Shown: positions 25,879 through 40,012 of the stretch, one piece after another
Numbering within the stretch: the first letter of the stretch is position 1
Layout: each line of letters begins with the position of its first letter
Assembly: GCA_964006375.1 (NCBI GenBank)
Contig: OZ023270.1
Location: 78,798,891-78,862,890 of the forward strand
Direction of reading: 5' to 3'
DNA: 64,000 nucleotides
Origin: Tillus elongatus
Taxonomy: Eukaryota > Arthropoda > Insecta > Coleoptera > Cleridae
Notes under the pieces: generated by a model
What the model was told of the DNA's origin: nothing
Seen by the model: only the letters and a program-made list of their open reading frames with translations
Databases searched by the model: none
Made by a program: the position numbers and the translations under genes

Positions 25879-26520
25879 GGCCTTCTAAAGTACATTTTCT
25901 GTAATATTTACTATTATTCGCGTTACTTTTATTTAAAGATTATTAGTTTGCACGTTTCAAATCTCCACTTTGACATTTACAGAAGAAAAACAATAAAATT
26001 TTCAAAGTAATTTTTCTTTCTACTTCTGGATTTTTTGCGACAAAAAAAATAGATTTGTAATATTTAATAGATTTTGTTTAACACATTCAATATTTTGGTT
26101 TTGTGTCATTCTCTGGTAACCAATGGCACTCAAATTTCTTTCATCAAATGCTTATAACTTTTTCCTTTGACTTGAAGATCTAAATTTTGGTATATAGTTT
26201 ACATTTTGTAACGTTAACCTGCGTACCAAATTTTGTTGCTATAGCTCTGTTATTTTTGGAGATACAATAATTTTCCGAAGGGAAACTCAGCATTTTACCG
26301 GCAAATTAGTTTGATTTTCCTGGTTAACGAATCTATCCAAGGGACTTAGAAAGGGAAAGTGTCTGCCAGATTTTATGAAAATCGTACTGTTATTATTTGA
26401 GTTATCGGTGTAATACATATACCTAGAAAGCCTAGTTCGCGCTCATTCGAAAAAAATTTCATAAAAATCCTTGAGACGCGATCTCCTCATTAGTGAATTT
26501 TTTCTACGAAACTTCACCAA
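25876..26520 (-). mobile_element. TA-element without a TA tract
   Basis: Core blocks ('gcttataactttttcctttg', 'cctggttaacgaatctatcc', 'gagttatcggtgtaatac') pass directly to 'cctagttcgcgctcattcga' and the 5' foldback end (26490-26520). Where the microsatellite should be only 'atacatatacc' remains. It is either a copy that never expanded or one that lost its repeat. Confidence 0.65.
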
Positions 26521-27290
26521 AAGGAATATGAAAAGTGTAATCATGAAAATTGTACTAATCTCGACCATATAATTAACCAATGCGCATAAGAAAATCTAAC
26601 AAAACTTTACATTTCACAGATTTAATTTTAAAAAAACAACCTCCACAGTATCTAGTAATCAACAAGAAAAAAGTTTCCATCGAATATTGAAACGCAGAAA
26701 ACAACAAATGAAAAACGCGTCAATACCAAGCGGTTCATTTCACAATGTGAAAACGCGATCGGCAAAATTGAAAAACATCATCTAACTGACATACCATTTC
26801 CAGTTAATTAACATTCCACCCTCCAGAATGTCCGTTTCCAATATTGACAGGTATATATATATATAACGTTGGATGCGAATACCTCAAATTCTCTCTCTAT
26901 ATATATCGGAGTGTTTGTTACATGAAACGTCGAACAGGAGCAAGAGGGAGAAGGGAAAGGGAATGCTGAAATGGGAGGCGGGAGATTTTGCAGAATCCGA
27001 ACCCCAGGTTGCTTGCTAATACTGTACATAATAGAGGCAGGGAGTGTACAAGCCGGCGTATGTACACTGCGGGGTGGGAAGTCTGACACGGCTGGCTTCG
27101 ATCCTTGCCGTGGGTGCCGCGCGTCGCCATGACAACGGCCCGGAGAATTCGCACCCCGGAGTCGGGTCATTAGAACTTGTCCGTTTACTATTACAGTACT
27201 ATTTTTGGCTTTGTAATAGTATTTCTTTTCCAACTAAAAATTGTTAGTAAGAACTTGGTAAAATTCTGTCTTACTTTATATATTGAAATA
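26521..27290. other. Unassigned stretch with a GC-rich core
   Basis: The region 26900-27180 is markedly GC-richer than the window and contains CpG-bearing sequence ('gccgcgcgtcgccatgac'). It matches no repeat here. The overlapping frames on both strands have no motif that I know. It may be remaining host sequence. Confidence 0.35.
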
Positions 27291-27291
27291 T

Positions 27292-27747
27292 GGACGCAGC
27301 AATTGCGTTATGGTAGCAAATTTTCATGGAAATGGTGTGCGCAATTTTATTTACAAAAATTATATATACGCCAAAGAAAAATATTATTTATCTCTTATAT
27401 TTGTTAGATTTTGCTTATTTTGATTTTGTGCTCTCCCGTCACCTCCAGTGCACCAATGTTTTTTTTTCATTAAATGCTTATAACGTTTTTTCTTTTAATT
27501 CAGACATTTAAATTTTGGTATATAGCATCCTTTCTTACAATAGAAACATGCATAAGAAATTAGGTTGCTAAAACTTTCTTATTTCATATAACAATTTTCC
27601 GAAAGAAAACCCCAAATTGTCTCGGAACAACTGGTTTGCTTTTCGTGGCTAACAAACTTGTCTAAGCTACTTACGAAAGGAAGGTACCTGCCAAATTTCA
27701 TCAAAACCTACACACTATTTTCTGGGTTATCGATGTGATACCTACAT
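27292..27747 (-). mobile_element. TA-element fragment interrupted at its microsatellite position
   Basis: It starts with the 3' hairpin variant GGACGCAGCAATTGCG and short core blocks, and reaches 'gggttatcgatgtgatac', the sequence that normally borders (TA)n. A LINE begins there. Confidence 0.65.
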
Positions 27748-29240
27748 ACATGGAAGAAGAAAAATCCTGGAAGGAGGCAAAGTCAAAACCTGTTCCAAAG
27801 GGAGGTGATTCTACGTTGATTGAGAACCATAGACAAATTGCTATAATGGACAACTTTGCAAAAGTGTTCGAGATTTTCTTGCATGAGATGATTTCGTTTG
27901 CGGTAAAAAATGTTATTAGCAGCGCTCAGCATGGCTCCGTGAGGGGCCGCTCCACGACCACTAACTTAATCAGTATAAGTAAATATATATCTACTGCCAT
28001 GGACAATGGGTCGCAGACATATGTTATCTACCTGGACCTCTCCAGGGCCACTGATAGATTAAATCACGATATTCTTTTGAGGAAACTTGATAGCATGGGA
28101 CGCTCACCGAACTTGCTGAAGTTTATGGGATCCTATCTTCGTGATCGAGTTAGTGTTCTCCACTCACTTGGGTGTCAGTTCGTGGGGGTCTTGCCTGAAT
28201 CGGGTGTTCCTCAGTGATCTGTTCGGGGACCCTTGTTGTTCAATCTGTTCATCAATAATATTTTAGATGTCATCGAGTTACCCCATCTTCTGTATGCGGA
28301 TGATGTAAAAATCTCCTCATCCATTGCTGGTCTCTGCGATTGTTCGGTGCTTGAGGGATATTTTCGTAGAGTTCAACACTGGTCCTCCATTAACAACCTC
28401 CCACTGAATATTAAAAAATGTGTGGTAAAGTCTTATATGCTCAACCGCCATGTAATTGAGTTCCCATACTCCATAGCTGGACAGCCTCTTCTAAGACCTG
28501 CAACCTTTAAAGGCTTCGGTGTTGTCTTCCACTCGAAACTCTCGTTCGTGGAGAACTATGAACATGCTATTGCTAGGTCATCGAAGACACTTGGATTTCT
28601 TATTCGCAATTCCAGTTCCTTTCATAATGCGGACACTTTGCGGCTCCTGTTCAATGCCTATGTTCGGCCGCACCTGGAATTTGCATGTGTGGCGTGTTCT
28701 CCTCTGTATGACGTCCATATAGGGGCTCTTGAAGGTGTCCAACCAATATTTGTAAAGTTCCTTGCATACAGAGCTGATCCGGTGTATCCCGCCACTGGTA
28801 CACCACAGGCTGATTTACTGTCGAGGTTCTCATTGAAATCTCTGCAGGCTAGGCGTATTTATTCTGCTCTCTTCCTGATATATAATTTACTGCAAAGTAG
28901 GATCGTCTGTCCTGATTTGTTGCACAATCTGTTTTTCGCACCCATAGAGTCAACTCTAGTAGACACGACTTCTTTTATATACCGCCACCTAGGACCAATG
29001 TTAGGCTTCACCCGCCGATTTACAGATCGTGCTCCATTTATAACAGCGTGTATCAGTCAATGGACATATTGTGTTGTGGTGAGTCTGAGCTGAGACACGT
29101 TGCATCGCTGCTTGGTAACTAGTAGTACTTTTACGATGTTAATTTTTCTAGTGTATGCTATCTTTTATATTGTATTTATACTCTTAATTTGGGATCATTC
29201 CCATTGAGTATTTGTATTAAATAAATAAATACATATAGCA
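27748..29240 (+). pseudogene. 5'-truncated LINE reverse transcriptase (Jockey group), one premature stop
   Basis: The frame starts in the N-terminal RT region (KSKPVPKGGDSTLIENHRQI) and continues with QHGSVRGRSTTTNLI and VIYLDLSRATDRLNHDIL (first catalytic Asp region). VPQ is followed by TGA at 28215-28217, where the family has Gly, consistent with a single G-to-T change. It resumes in the same frame with GPLLFNLFINNI, the catalytic box LLYADDV (28289-28306), KKCVVKSYM, and a thumb with 'LLFNAYVRPHLEFACVACSPLYD'. It ends at a TGA near 29093. The 3' UTR has a (TAAA)n tail. The 155-bp end at 7050 is another copy of the same family. The endonuclease is missing. Confidence 0.85.
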
Positions 29241-29255
29241 TACATACATTCTAAT

Positions 29256-29908
29256 ATGGCGTCAGACGATGAACATTCGGCCGATGACGCCTCGCTGGTT
29301 ACTGGAAAAGTTGTGCGAAGAAGTGTGAATCATATGTGTGTGTGAACTGTTATGGTATATTTCATAAAAGTGGCATAAGTAGAATGCAAAACATTGTGAA
29401 ATTAGATGGTAACAAAGTCGTATGCTGTACAAAGCCAAAACAGCATGATGCTGACCTAGAAAATGCATGTGGGGAAAGATATGTGGAGATACTAGCTTGT
29501 TGAAATAAATGAGGAATTACGTGATAGGATCGTGATTTTGAAAGAGAAGAATTCACTATTGGCGAATGAAATTTCATACTTGAAAGAAAAAATAATATTA
29601 AAAGTTGGTGAAAATTAAGTCCTCAACAGTGTTTTTCTAAGGACTTAAACTCTGTATGTAACAGTGGAAGCGCGGAATTGTAACTGCCAACGTCAAAAAT
29701 GAAAGATGTCAAATACTCAGGATCGCTTACGTCAAAAATGACAAATATGACAGAAATGTGTCCTGTGGCAGAGATTAGGACATCTAAGAGACAAAGAAAT
29801 AAAACAGCAAAGACAAACAAGAATGATTTCCCCAAGGCACAAGGATCGAGGAGTCGTGGGCCAAAGGACTCCAGGGGGGAAGCTGAGGAAGTGGAAACAA
29901 CAACATAA
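29256..29908 (+). pseudogene. LINE ORF1-like relic: zinc finger, coiled coil, basic tail
   Basis: Reading across frames from ATG 29256: an acidic N-terminus (MASDDEHSADDASLV), then a Cys-rich finger of the PHD-like kind seen in insect LINE ORF1 (NHMCVNCYGIFHKSGIS, 'GNKVVCC'). A coiled coil follows (LRDRIVILKEKNSLLANEI, SYLKEKI), then a Lys/Arg-rich tail (TSKRQRNKTAKTNKND). At least two frame changes and one stop break it. It directly follows the LINE tail at 29240 but need not belong to it. Confidence 0.5.
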
Positions 29909-30309
29909 GCTTTCGATGAAGCTTTTCCCAAGACCTGCACGAGGTGACCCTGCTGATAACAAAACATGACGGATCTAGACGTGGAGGTCTAAATAAACTC
30001 CCCCAATCTACGGGGTCACATGACCCGTGCCTAGGGATGGATGGCACCAGGGTGATGGTGTCATAAACGGAACTTTTCCACGGCAACTTTTCCACTCCTC
30101 ATTTCCAAATGTCTTAGTCCCCTGAATAAAGTCACAAAAGCGCGGTTGTCAATTTTGGTACACCTGTATATTCTTTTTACATTATCACAATTGAAATCTC
30201 CATTTTTTCATTATCTTCTTTACTTTTTCCAGTTTTCCTTCTCTCAACAAGCTTCTAACAATCCACGTTCATATAGATGTAAAGTGAGTTCCGGATTTAT
30301 TCCTTTACA

Positions 30310-31512
30310 TACAGAATGTCCCACGTCGAGTAATGTATTAGATTATTTCCGAAAATATACAGAGCTTGTACACTTATAAATTTATAATTACGCATCTTAT
30401 GCTTGGACAATATTCTCTGTATGGAGGAACGTGCTATGTTCATGTCATGTTCAGCTGAACGTATTGACGCCTTGGGATGAGCTTCGAAATAAGACAACAC
30501 AGAAATGTGTGTGTCTTCATCTTCTGTAACTGTAACTGATCTTGATGTTTGTTTAATCATGCAACTTCCCGTTCTCAAGAAATTGGTTTCGTAACGTCTG
30601 AATTTCAACGCAGTCATTGGCGGGGACTCGGGATAGCTATCATTAAACAGCCGACATGTTCTGGTGACCACTTTGTTGCACTCTCCATGAAAATAAAATA
30701 AATTCAGCAATTGTTCGTTTGAATAGCTGGCATTGTCCATTATAACGTAGAATTCCTATTAATTCAGACAACAAAGACAAAATAACTCACGTAGTGAATG
30801 ACATAAATATAAGGCTGACAATAAATGTGAAAATGTCAAACATCACATAGCACTTTTAGAATTCATACAGATTTTAGACATACTCCTAAATTTGTCTTTT
30901 TTTTTTTGGTAAACCGCATATATCTCGACAATTATCAACTTTAGGTATAGGGAATGCTAATACAGTTTGAAAGAGAATTATCTTCTCTCTTCAATGAGAA
31001 GATAATATACAGGGTGTTTTATTTGGAATAAATGAGTTATTCTAGTTTAAAGCACACCAAATTCTAATACATCCTACAAAACACCCTGTATATGAAACAA
31101 CTTTTCCTCACAATCATGTCGAAGCTTAATGGCCTTAGAACGTGTCTGGCAAATTAAAGAATTTTCAGCATCCAAACACGACACGAAATCACCTTCATTA
31201 ATTCAGCCTCCCTTTGAACAGAATTCTTAAATAAATTGACATAACTCAAAAACAGTTGAAGATAGGGAGAGCATACTTAAATAATTTTTAACCTAAAATT
31301 AGATGAGTGTTCTAAAAATGCAATAACATACAGGATGTTTTATTTGAATTAACGATGTTTATATCTATTTACGGTATAACCAGAAGTCCGCCATTTTAGA
31401 AATTATCTCCATTAAATAGAGCATCTTCGGAAACCCCCGTATATTTTGTGCACTCAAAAATGTATATTTTCGGAAATAATCTAATACATTACTCGACGTG
31501 GGACACCCTGTA
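30310..31512 (-). mobile_element. Tc1/mariner-like element, deleted, with 51-bp TIRs
   Basis: The left end TACAGAATGTCCCACGTCGA and the right end (complement of ...GACGTGGGACACCCTGTA) are inverted copies for about 51 bp. The 1.2-kb body holds only an N-terminal transposase piece. A smaller inverted pair ('atacagggtgtttt' at 31008 and its complement ending 31094) suggests another MITE nested inside. It is non-autonomous. Confidence 0.75.
30370..30740 (-). pseudogene. Transposase N-terminal HTH fragment
   Basis: From ATG 30740: DNASYSNEQLLNLFYFHGEC, an insert with RTCRLFNDSYPESPPMTALK, then a second helix-turn-helix (VLSYFEAHPKASIRSAEHDM, 'SSIQRILSKHKMRNY'). This is the paired-type DNA-binding half of a Tc1/mariner-superfamily transposase. 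It is related to the one at 36608-37141, which has the same 'GEC...V.RTCR' and 'DPKASI' pattern. No catalytic domain follows before the TIR. Confidence 0.65.
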
Positions 31513-31679
31513 TATTCTAATAAGCTTTGTACCTGATACTCAACCTGCTAGGTTTGTATATGTTTAGAAATGTAGATGCAACATAAGGTTTTTGCAATCA
31601 AAACTTTATGCTTCTTTGTATAATACACTGTATAAGTCTGTTCCCAATTGGAGTTAATAATTGCTAATAAAATAAAAAC

Positions 31680-33077
<1,398 letters not shown>

Positions 33078-33107
<30 letters not shown>

Positions 33108-33207
33108 TGGGGAGATCCCGACTTTTGAATTTTGAAAAAAATTTTGCAAATGAGCGCGAACTAGGACCCCTAGAACCCATATCCGGGGTCAGTTTCAATT
33201 TTTATAT

Positions 33208-33287
<80 letters not shown>

Positions 33288-33898
33288 CACACCAATAACT
33301 CAAAAAATAATGGGCCGATTTTGATAAAATTTGGCATGTACCTTTCTTTTGTAAATGGCTTGGATAAGTTCGTTAGTCAGGAAAATCGGACGAGGTTTTC
33401 CGGGAAAATTTTGAGTTTTCATTCGAAAAAAATTCTTATCTCAAAAAGTAATAAGCCGATTTTAATAAAATTTTGCATGTACCTTTCTTTTGTAAATGGC
33501 TTTGACAAGTTTGTTACTCAAGAAAATCGGCCGAGGTTTTCCGGAAAATTTTTGAGTTTTCATTCGAAAAAAATTTTTATCTCAAATAATAATAGGTCGA
33601 TTTTGATAAAATTTGGCATGTACCTTCCTTTTGTAAATGGCTTTGACAAGTTCGTTAACCAAAAAAATCGGACGAGGTTTTCCGGGAAAATTTTTAGTTT
33701 TCATTTGAAAAAAATTTTTATCTTAAAAAATAAAAAATCTATGATAACCAACTTTGGTAGGTAGCTTTACGATATAAAAAGTAAACTATACACCAAAATT
33801 TAGATTTATATGTTACAAGAAAAAAAAGTTATAATAAAATATTTTGTGCCAGATCATTTCTATGAAAATTCACTACCATAACGCACTTGCTGCGTCCA
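33078..33898 (+). mobile_element. TA-element, plus orientation, joined head-to-head to the previous copy
   Basis: The 5' foldback TTAGTGAATTTTCGTAGAAA is shared with the minus copy to the left. The GC block is followed by (TA)n at 33211-33284, then three tandem 130-bp blocks ('gataaaatttggcatgtacc' at about 33324, 33469, 33604) and a short 3' end with ACGCActtgcTGCGT at 33879. It lacks the long middle and the first half of the 300-bp module. Confidence 0.85.
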
Positions 33899-33899
33899 G

Positions 33900-34932
<1,033 letters not shown>

Positions 34933-35007
34933 TAATTTTAGTGAATTTTCTTGTTAAACTCAATTGTTTCTACCAAATATTAAAGTTAGCAAAACAAAAC
35001 AAAATGT

Positions 35008-35066
35008 TACATGCATCGGGCGGGAATCGAACGCGGACGACCCGCGACTTAACTTTACAGTTAAGA
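35008..35066 (-). pseudogene. tRNA-like 3' half (tRNA relic or SINE fragment)
   Basis: On the minus strand there is an anticodon-like arm (CTTAA, 8-nt loop, TTAAG). It is followed by GCGGG, an extra 9 nt, then TTCGATT and CCCGC, which would be a perfect 5-bp T-arm without the extra 9 nt. No A box or acceptor 5' strand is visible. A functional tRNA is excluded. Confidence 0.35.
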
Positions 35067-35444
35067 CGTATTGATTTTTTAAACAATGTATTGATTGACT
35101 ACACAATTAATGTTGCAGAATGGCCTCTTGTTGGTGGTCCATTTATCTCGCGTATCACCACTGAATCAGAGATGCTAGGTTATATTTTTTTTTCGTGGTA
35201 GTTAAAGAGGCGGCAACTTGCTGCCCCAGGAAATTTTATATTATATCCTAAAAGTAAATGTAAATAAACAGCTAGTTACGGAATTAATTGAATTGTGACA
35301 AGTTTGTCATGGTTGACACCAATTCGACTATTTCGATCTTAGATGACGTTTTATTTTTAAGTTTAAAGATAAAAAACAAAGTGCTGTAATATCATTTCCA
35401 TAGAGATGCGAGCCGATTTCTTTCATTTTACCGAATTTTTCGTA

Positions 35445-35475
35445 AAACGAAAAATTCACTAATGGGAAGATCTGT

Positions 35476-35553
<78 letters not shown>

Positions 35554-36240
35554 ATGGACCGATTATAATGAAATTTGGTACGGTACCTTCCTTATGGCTT
35601 GGATAAGTTCGTTATCCAGGAAAATCGAACCAGATTTTCCGGGAAAATTTTGAATTTTCCTTCGGAAAATTTTCGTATCTCCGAAAATAACAAAGATATG
35701 ACAACCAAATTTGGCATATATGTTTCTACTGTCCAAGTTACCCTACGTGCCAAAATTCAGATCTATAAGTTGAAAGAAAAAAAGTTATAGGTATTTTAAG
35801 AAACAAATTTTGGGTGCCACTGGTAATCAGAGGAAAGCACAAGAACAAAATATTTTATGTGATTAACAAAACCAATTAAATATTACATCCAACGGTTAAG
35901 TTTTCTTGACGCAAAAACGTCAATAAGTAGCAGAAAAAGAATTTTGAAAATTTGATAATTTTTCTTCTTCAAACGTCAAACTCGATTTGAAACGTCAAAA
36001 TTTGCAATTTTGAGACAACTAATTTGGAACAAATACGGATTTTTTAGGGAAATGTCGTAAGAAGTGTGTTTTACAAAGCCTTAAGATTCAGCTTCAACCT
36101 TCATTGTCCTTCATTTTACTAACATACTTTTAGAAAATACATTTCAAATAGACCCTCTTTCTGATGCTTCGGCAGTAGTTTCAGCTATAGAGTGCATGGT
36201 TTAATAGTCTATATTTTAGCAAATTTTCCTGCAAAAAAAT
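35445..36240 (+). mobile_element. TA-element lacking its terminal module
   Basis: The 5' foldback half (ATTCACTAATGGGAAGATC) is followed directly by (TA)n at 35477-35551 and the post-microsatellite blocks up to the 'gaccctctttctgatgctt' segment. It ends shortly before the long inverted-repeat element at 36262. Confidence 0.7.
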
Positions 36241-36607
36241 CTTTATTGAGAAGACAGCGACTTGCACGCTCTCTCTCTCTCTCTCTCTGTGTGGAAATAC
36301 AACTGAGAAGACTCAGTTTTTGTACAGATTAGCTTTAGATTTGAACCTAAACGACACGTTTGATAGCGTTTCTTTTAAGTATACAGGGTGATGAGAATTA
36401 GCCGTGCCATTTGGTAAAATTGAAATCACAATTACTCGCTTATTTCAAATAGAACACCCCATATTTTATTAGCTATTTCGGTTCGCATCTGGTTTCCCTT
36501 TCAACGTGTATTAGCATTCTCTATACCTAAATTCCACCATTTCTCTAATATTTCAATTTTATTGGATTCACTTAATTCAAATTGCCACAATAGATTTAAG
36601 GCAGGCT

Positions 36608-37590
36608 TTGGAACTTGATAATGTGCTTGGTGGCGTCTACATGTCAAAAGAGCGTCAAGCGAAGCTTATTGTCATAAAAATCGAGATATTATCAGTCAAC
36701 GCGGTGCAAAAATGGCAAATTTGCTGTACACAAACGACGGTTATTTTTGAGCTTCTAATTATTTATGGTGAATGTCAACGAATTGTGGGCCGAACATGTC
36801 GTGCATTTGCAGAAAAGTACCCGAATAAACCGAAACGCAATCACGACATGATAAAGAGTTTGCTGCAAAATTGTTCACAGCATGGAATATTTCGCCCAAA
36901 AGTACAGAAGCGTAAGCCACTCGTCGATAACGAGGTAAACGAAGTGAACGTATTGGCATTTTTTGTTGTTGATCCCAAGGCATCTATCAAGGATTGCGAA
37001 AAAGAATTACGCTTGTCAGCGAGAACGATTCACAGAATTATGAAAAGCATCATTGGAGACCCTTCTCTTACCACCCGATACATGGTTTGCAACCAAAACA
37101 TCTTCTTAGACGTGTTGAGTTCTGTGAATGGTTCCTATTGAAAACACAAGAAGATGAGAATTTCTGCAAGAGAATTATTTGGTGCGATGAGGCGAAGTTC
37201 TCCAAAAATGACATGCACAATCGCCAAAATAGTCAGGTCAGGTCAGGTCAGGTCAGGTCATTCAATGTGTTTTGTGCAATTAAGAACGATAAGATTTTTG
37301 GGATTAAAATATACGATGAAAATCTCACTGGTATGATATTTTGCACGAAGTGATTCTAGTTTCTCTCAACACATTAAGTTTAGAAGAAGCTAGAACAAGT
37401 TGGTATCAGCAAGACGGAGCACCGCCCCACAGTTTCCATTTAGCTCATGATTTTTTGCAACAACATTTTGAAGACAGGTGGATAGCCAACAACGGCCCAC
37501 ATAGATGGCCACCATAGTCCCCTGACTTAACTACAGCTCTGGATGCAAGCATCTGGGCTACATCAAAAATAAAGTTTACCACGAACCTGC
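36608..37590 (+). pseudogene. Tc1/mariner-superfamily transposase with interrupted frame
   Basis: The N-terminal half is at 36608-37141: IFELLIIYGECQRIVGRTCR, 'NEVNVLAFFVVDPKASIKDC' and an HTH 'SARTIHRIMK'. After a frameshift comes the catalytic core: HLLRRVEFCEWFLLK, IIWCDEAKFSKNDMH (first Asp), then a 28-bp pentamer array replacing about 20 usual residues. FNVFCAIKNDKIFG follows, and SWYQQDGAPPHSFHLAHDFL (second Asp, about 37400) and WPP-stop-SPDLT (third Asp, about 37515). It is inactive through frameshifts and a TAG. Confidence 0.75.
37233..37260 (+). repeat. (TCAGG)5 array inside a transposase
   Basis: Five exact TCAGG units plus TCA. In register, it reads as QVRSGQVRS in the frame of the transposase. 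TCAGG is the telomere unit known from Tribolium and many other beetles. Confidence 0.9.
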
Positions 37591-38344
37591 CACCACAAAA
37601 TAACACATGGTAGGTAGAGTTTTACGTGCCTTTAATTTACTGAATTCGAGACAAATCAGAAAGGCTACGAACCAAAACAATATAAGACGAATAACAAAAT
37701 GCCTCCATGTCAGTGGGAGTAATTTTGAGCATTTGTTATAAGTTCCACAATTTTTTTATTTGTTTTTGTGTTTTAGTTTTCCACTGGCTATTAGTTAAGT
37801 TGTGTACTTATTTATAATAAATAACTACCTATATTGTTGAGTTGTATTTTGGTTTTACAAGTTAGTTAACAACACATTGATTTTACAGAACAAAAACAAG
37901 GGAAATGCAGCGATTTGGATGCAAATACAAAATGTTCTCTTTTTTTACGCGAGAAGGCCTAACAAATGTTATGTTTTCATTTGTAAGGGGTGGGACTTGA
38001 CATGTAGACCTCAACAAGCACATTATCAAGTTCCAAAGCCTGCCTTAAATCTATTGTGGGAATTTGAATTAAGTGAATCCAATGAAATTGAAATATTCGG
38101 GAAACAGTAGAATTTAGATATAGGGAATGCTAATACACGTTGAAAGATAAACCGGATGCGAACCTAAATAGCTCATAAAATATAGGGTGTTCTATTTCAA
38201 ATAAGCGAGTAATTGTGATTTCAATTTTAACAAATGGCGCGGCTAATTCTCATCACACTGTATACTTAAAAGAAACGCTATGAAACGTGTTGTTTAGATG
38301 CCAATCTAAACTCTCAGTTGTATTTCGACAGAGAGAAAGCGTGC

Positions 38345-38650
38345 AACGTTCACCTTGGTTTTCGCGGGAATTTTCAAAAAAATCGAAAAATTTTGAAAAC
38401 GGTTAATTTTTGACATCTGGTGTATTAGTAATAATGTATCTCAAACTCAATATCGAATTCGAAAATATAATGAAAATTACCATGTTGTATTTAAAATAAG
38501 CATATTTATGGTCACTTCCGGTTAAACCGGAAATTTGACATAAAGTAAACTATTTTCACTGAACTGGAATTTGTCTCGGTCGTATGTGTGTAAATTTTGA
38601 AATCTCAAATCGAAGTATTTATTGAGAAACGGCTAACTAAATATATTTTT

Positions 38651-38728
<78 letters not shown>

Positions 38729-40012
38729 ATGTTAACTGGCCATAGAATTGGGTTCCAGAGGCCCTAATACGCGCTCATTTGAAGAAAATTTCCGAAAGTC
38801 TCGCCATTGATACCTTTCTATTAGTGAATGTTCTTAATGAAATTTCACTAATAAGGGTAGTGTGATGTATTTTCGACTGCATATACGCATATTATCAAAA
38901 TGGGATAAACTACAATTTTGGGGCATATTTCTCCAGTGTTTTGCGTACATATCTGAAAAGAACGATCTCCGTCAGCCGCCAAGAGACACGGAACGAGGGA
39001 AAATGGAGAACTGAAGAAAATTAAGTGTCCCAAGAGGGCGAGATAGCGGCGTATGCACGTCAGGATATTATATAATCAGACACTCAACTCGCTAGTCCGC
39101 AAACCGGAAAACCGCGACATTCACAATCCGCCCCCGAGGGACTTTAATATTCTGTACGGTGTGCAGAACAGTGACTATACACTCGCAAATTGAAAGGGTT
39201 AATGAACATAAAGAGTTCAGCGTAGATAAATAGAATCACGAGAATTGAGTTTGACGATGTCGCAAGGAGTTAGCATTTTTGTAATTAGCTTTAGAGCGAA
39301 TTCGCTGTACCCGAACACTTAGATAGTAATGGGGCCATGAGGAATTTGATGAGGTTCGCACTCAAATCGCATTACGAGTGCAGAGGGTTTCAAACTGTTG
39401 TCTTCAATTATTGTGTTTGCCTGTATCTAGAACTTCTATTATACCTTAAAAAATACCATTGTTTACTTTGTCTGAAATTCAGCTGTCTCACTAATATCAA
39501 AGGTAGCACAATGTTTTGTACAAAAAAATTAGAAATCTGAAAGTTTTAACGAGATTTTGCTTTTGTAGTCGTCAGAGCAACGGATAAATAATGAGAGTAA
39601 ATTATTTTTATTTTATTGCATTGTAGTGGCTCTAGTTTCTATAGTATTTTTAGTGAATTTTCGTAGAAAAAAAATCACTGATGAGAAGAACGCGGCTTTT
39701 GAATTTTAAAAGGTGTGCACGCAGTTTTGTAAAAAATCTGTTTTACTATAATTCGCCATTTCTTTTACAAAGATTGACTAAGTAATTTGGGAGCGTTCTC
39801 TATATGGTATCTCGATTTTTTGACAAATAATATAATTGAAAACCTCCCTAAATGCGTCATTTTCTTGCGACTCCAATTTCCAATGGTCAAAATGCCATAT
39901 CACAACTTTGGATATGTTCCATATGTCCCCTGTGAGTCCGGGGACTAACTGAAATAATAGGCCCAAGGTAACTCCTGACTGTTGTACGAAGCCACTAATC
40001 GGAGTCAAGCAG
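38345..40012. other. Mixed stretch: partial TA-elements and unassigned DNA
   Basis: 38655-38856 is a minus-strand TA-element 5' part: (TA)n, GC block variant 'attgggttccagaggcccta', foldback ending TTTCACTAATAAGGG. A solitary 5' end lies at 39648-39705 (TTTTTAGTGAATTTTCGTAG). 38860-39640 contains GC-richer, single-copy-looking sequence without a recognisable gene. Nothing else was identified. Confidence 0.5.

Larger units (their letters stand above)
36262..38343 (+). mobile_element. DNA transposon with very long inverted ends
   Basis: The core termini CAGGGTGATGAGAATTAGCC (36384) and its complement ending at 38260 are flanked by TA on both sides. The inverted match continues inward to about 36648 / 37996 and outward to 36262 / 38343 (TTGCACGCT side). 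Each arm therefore spans about 350-385 bp with small gaps. The body encodes a broken transposase. Confidence 0.8.

Noticed and set aside
26808..27233. A 141-codon minus-strand frame in the GC-rich island, with overlapping frames on the other strand
   Set aside because: Low stop density follows from GC content. Pro/Ser-rich sequence without a domain, and part of it runs through TATA repeats.
29623..30095. Minus-strand frames opposite the LINE ORF1-like relic
   Set aside because: They are shadows of the plus-strand basic tail and its 3' flank.
33285..33765. Regularly spaced repeats resembling a CRISPR array
   Set aside because: The units are adjacent 130-bp tandem blocks without unique spacers, in a eukaryotic transposon.
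37233..37260. AGGTCA half-sites (nuclear receptor binding) within the TCAGG array
   Set aside because: They arise automatically from the pentamer register. Spacing does not match a standard response element and there is no promoter context.
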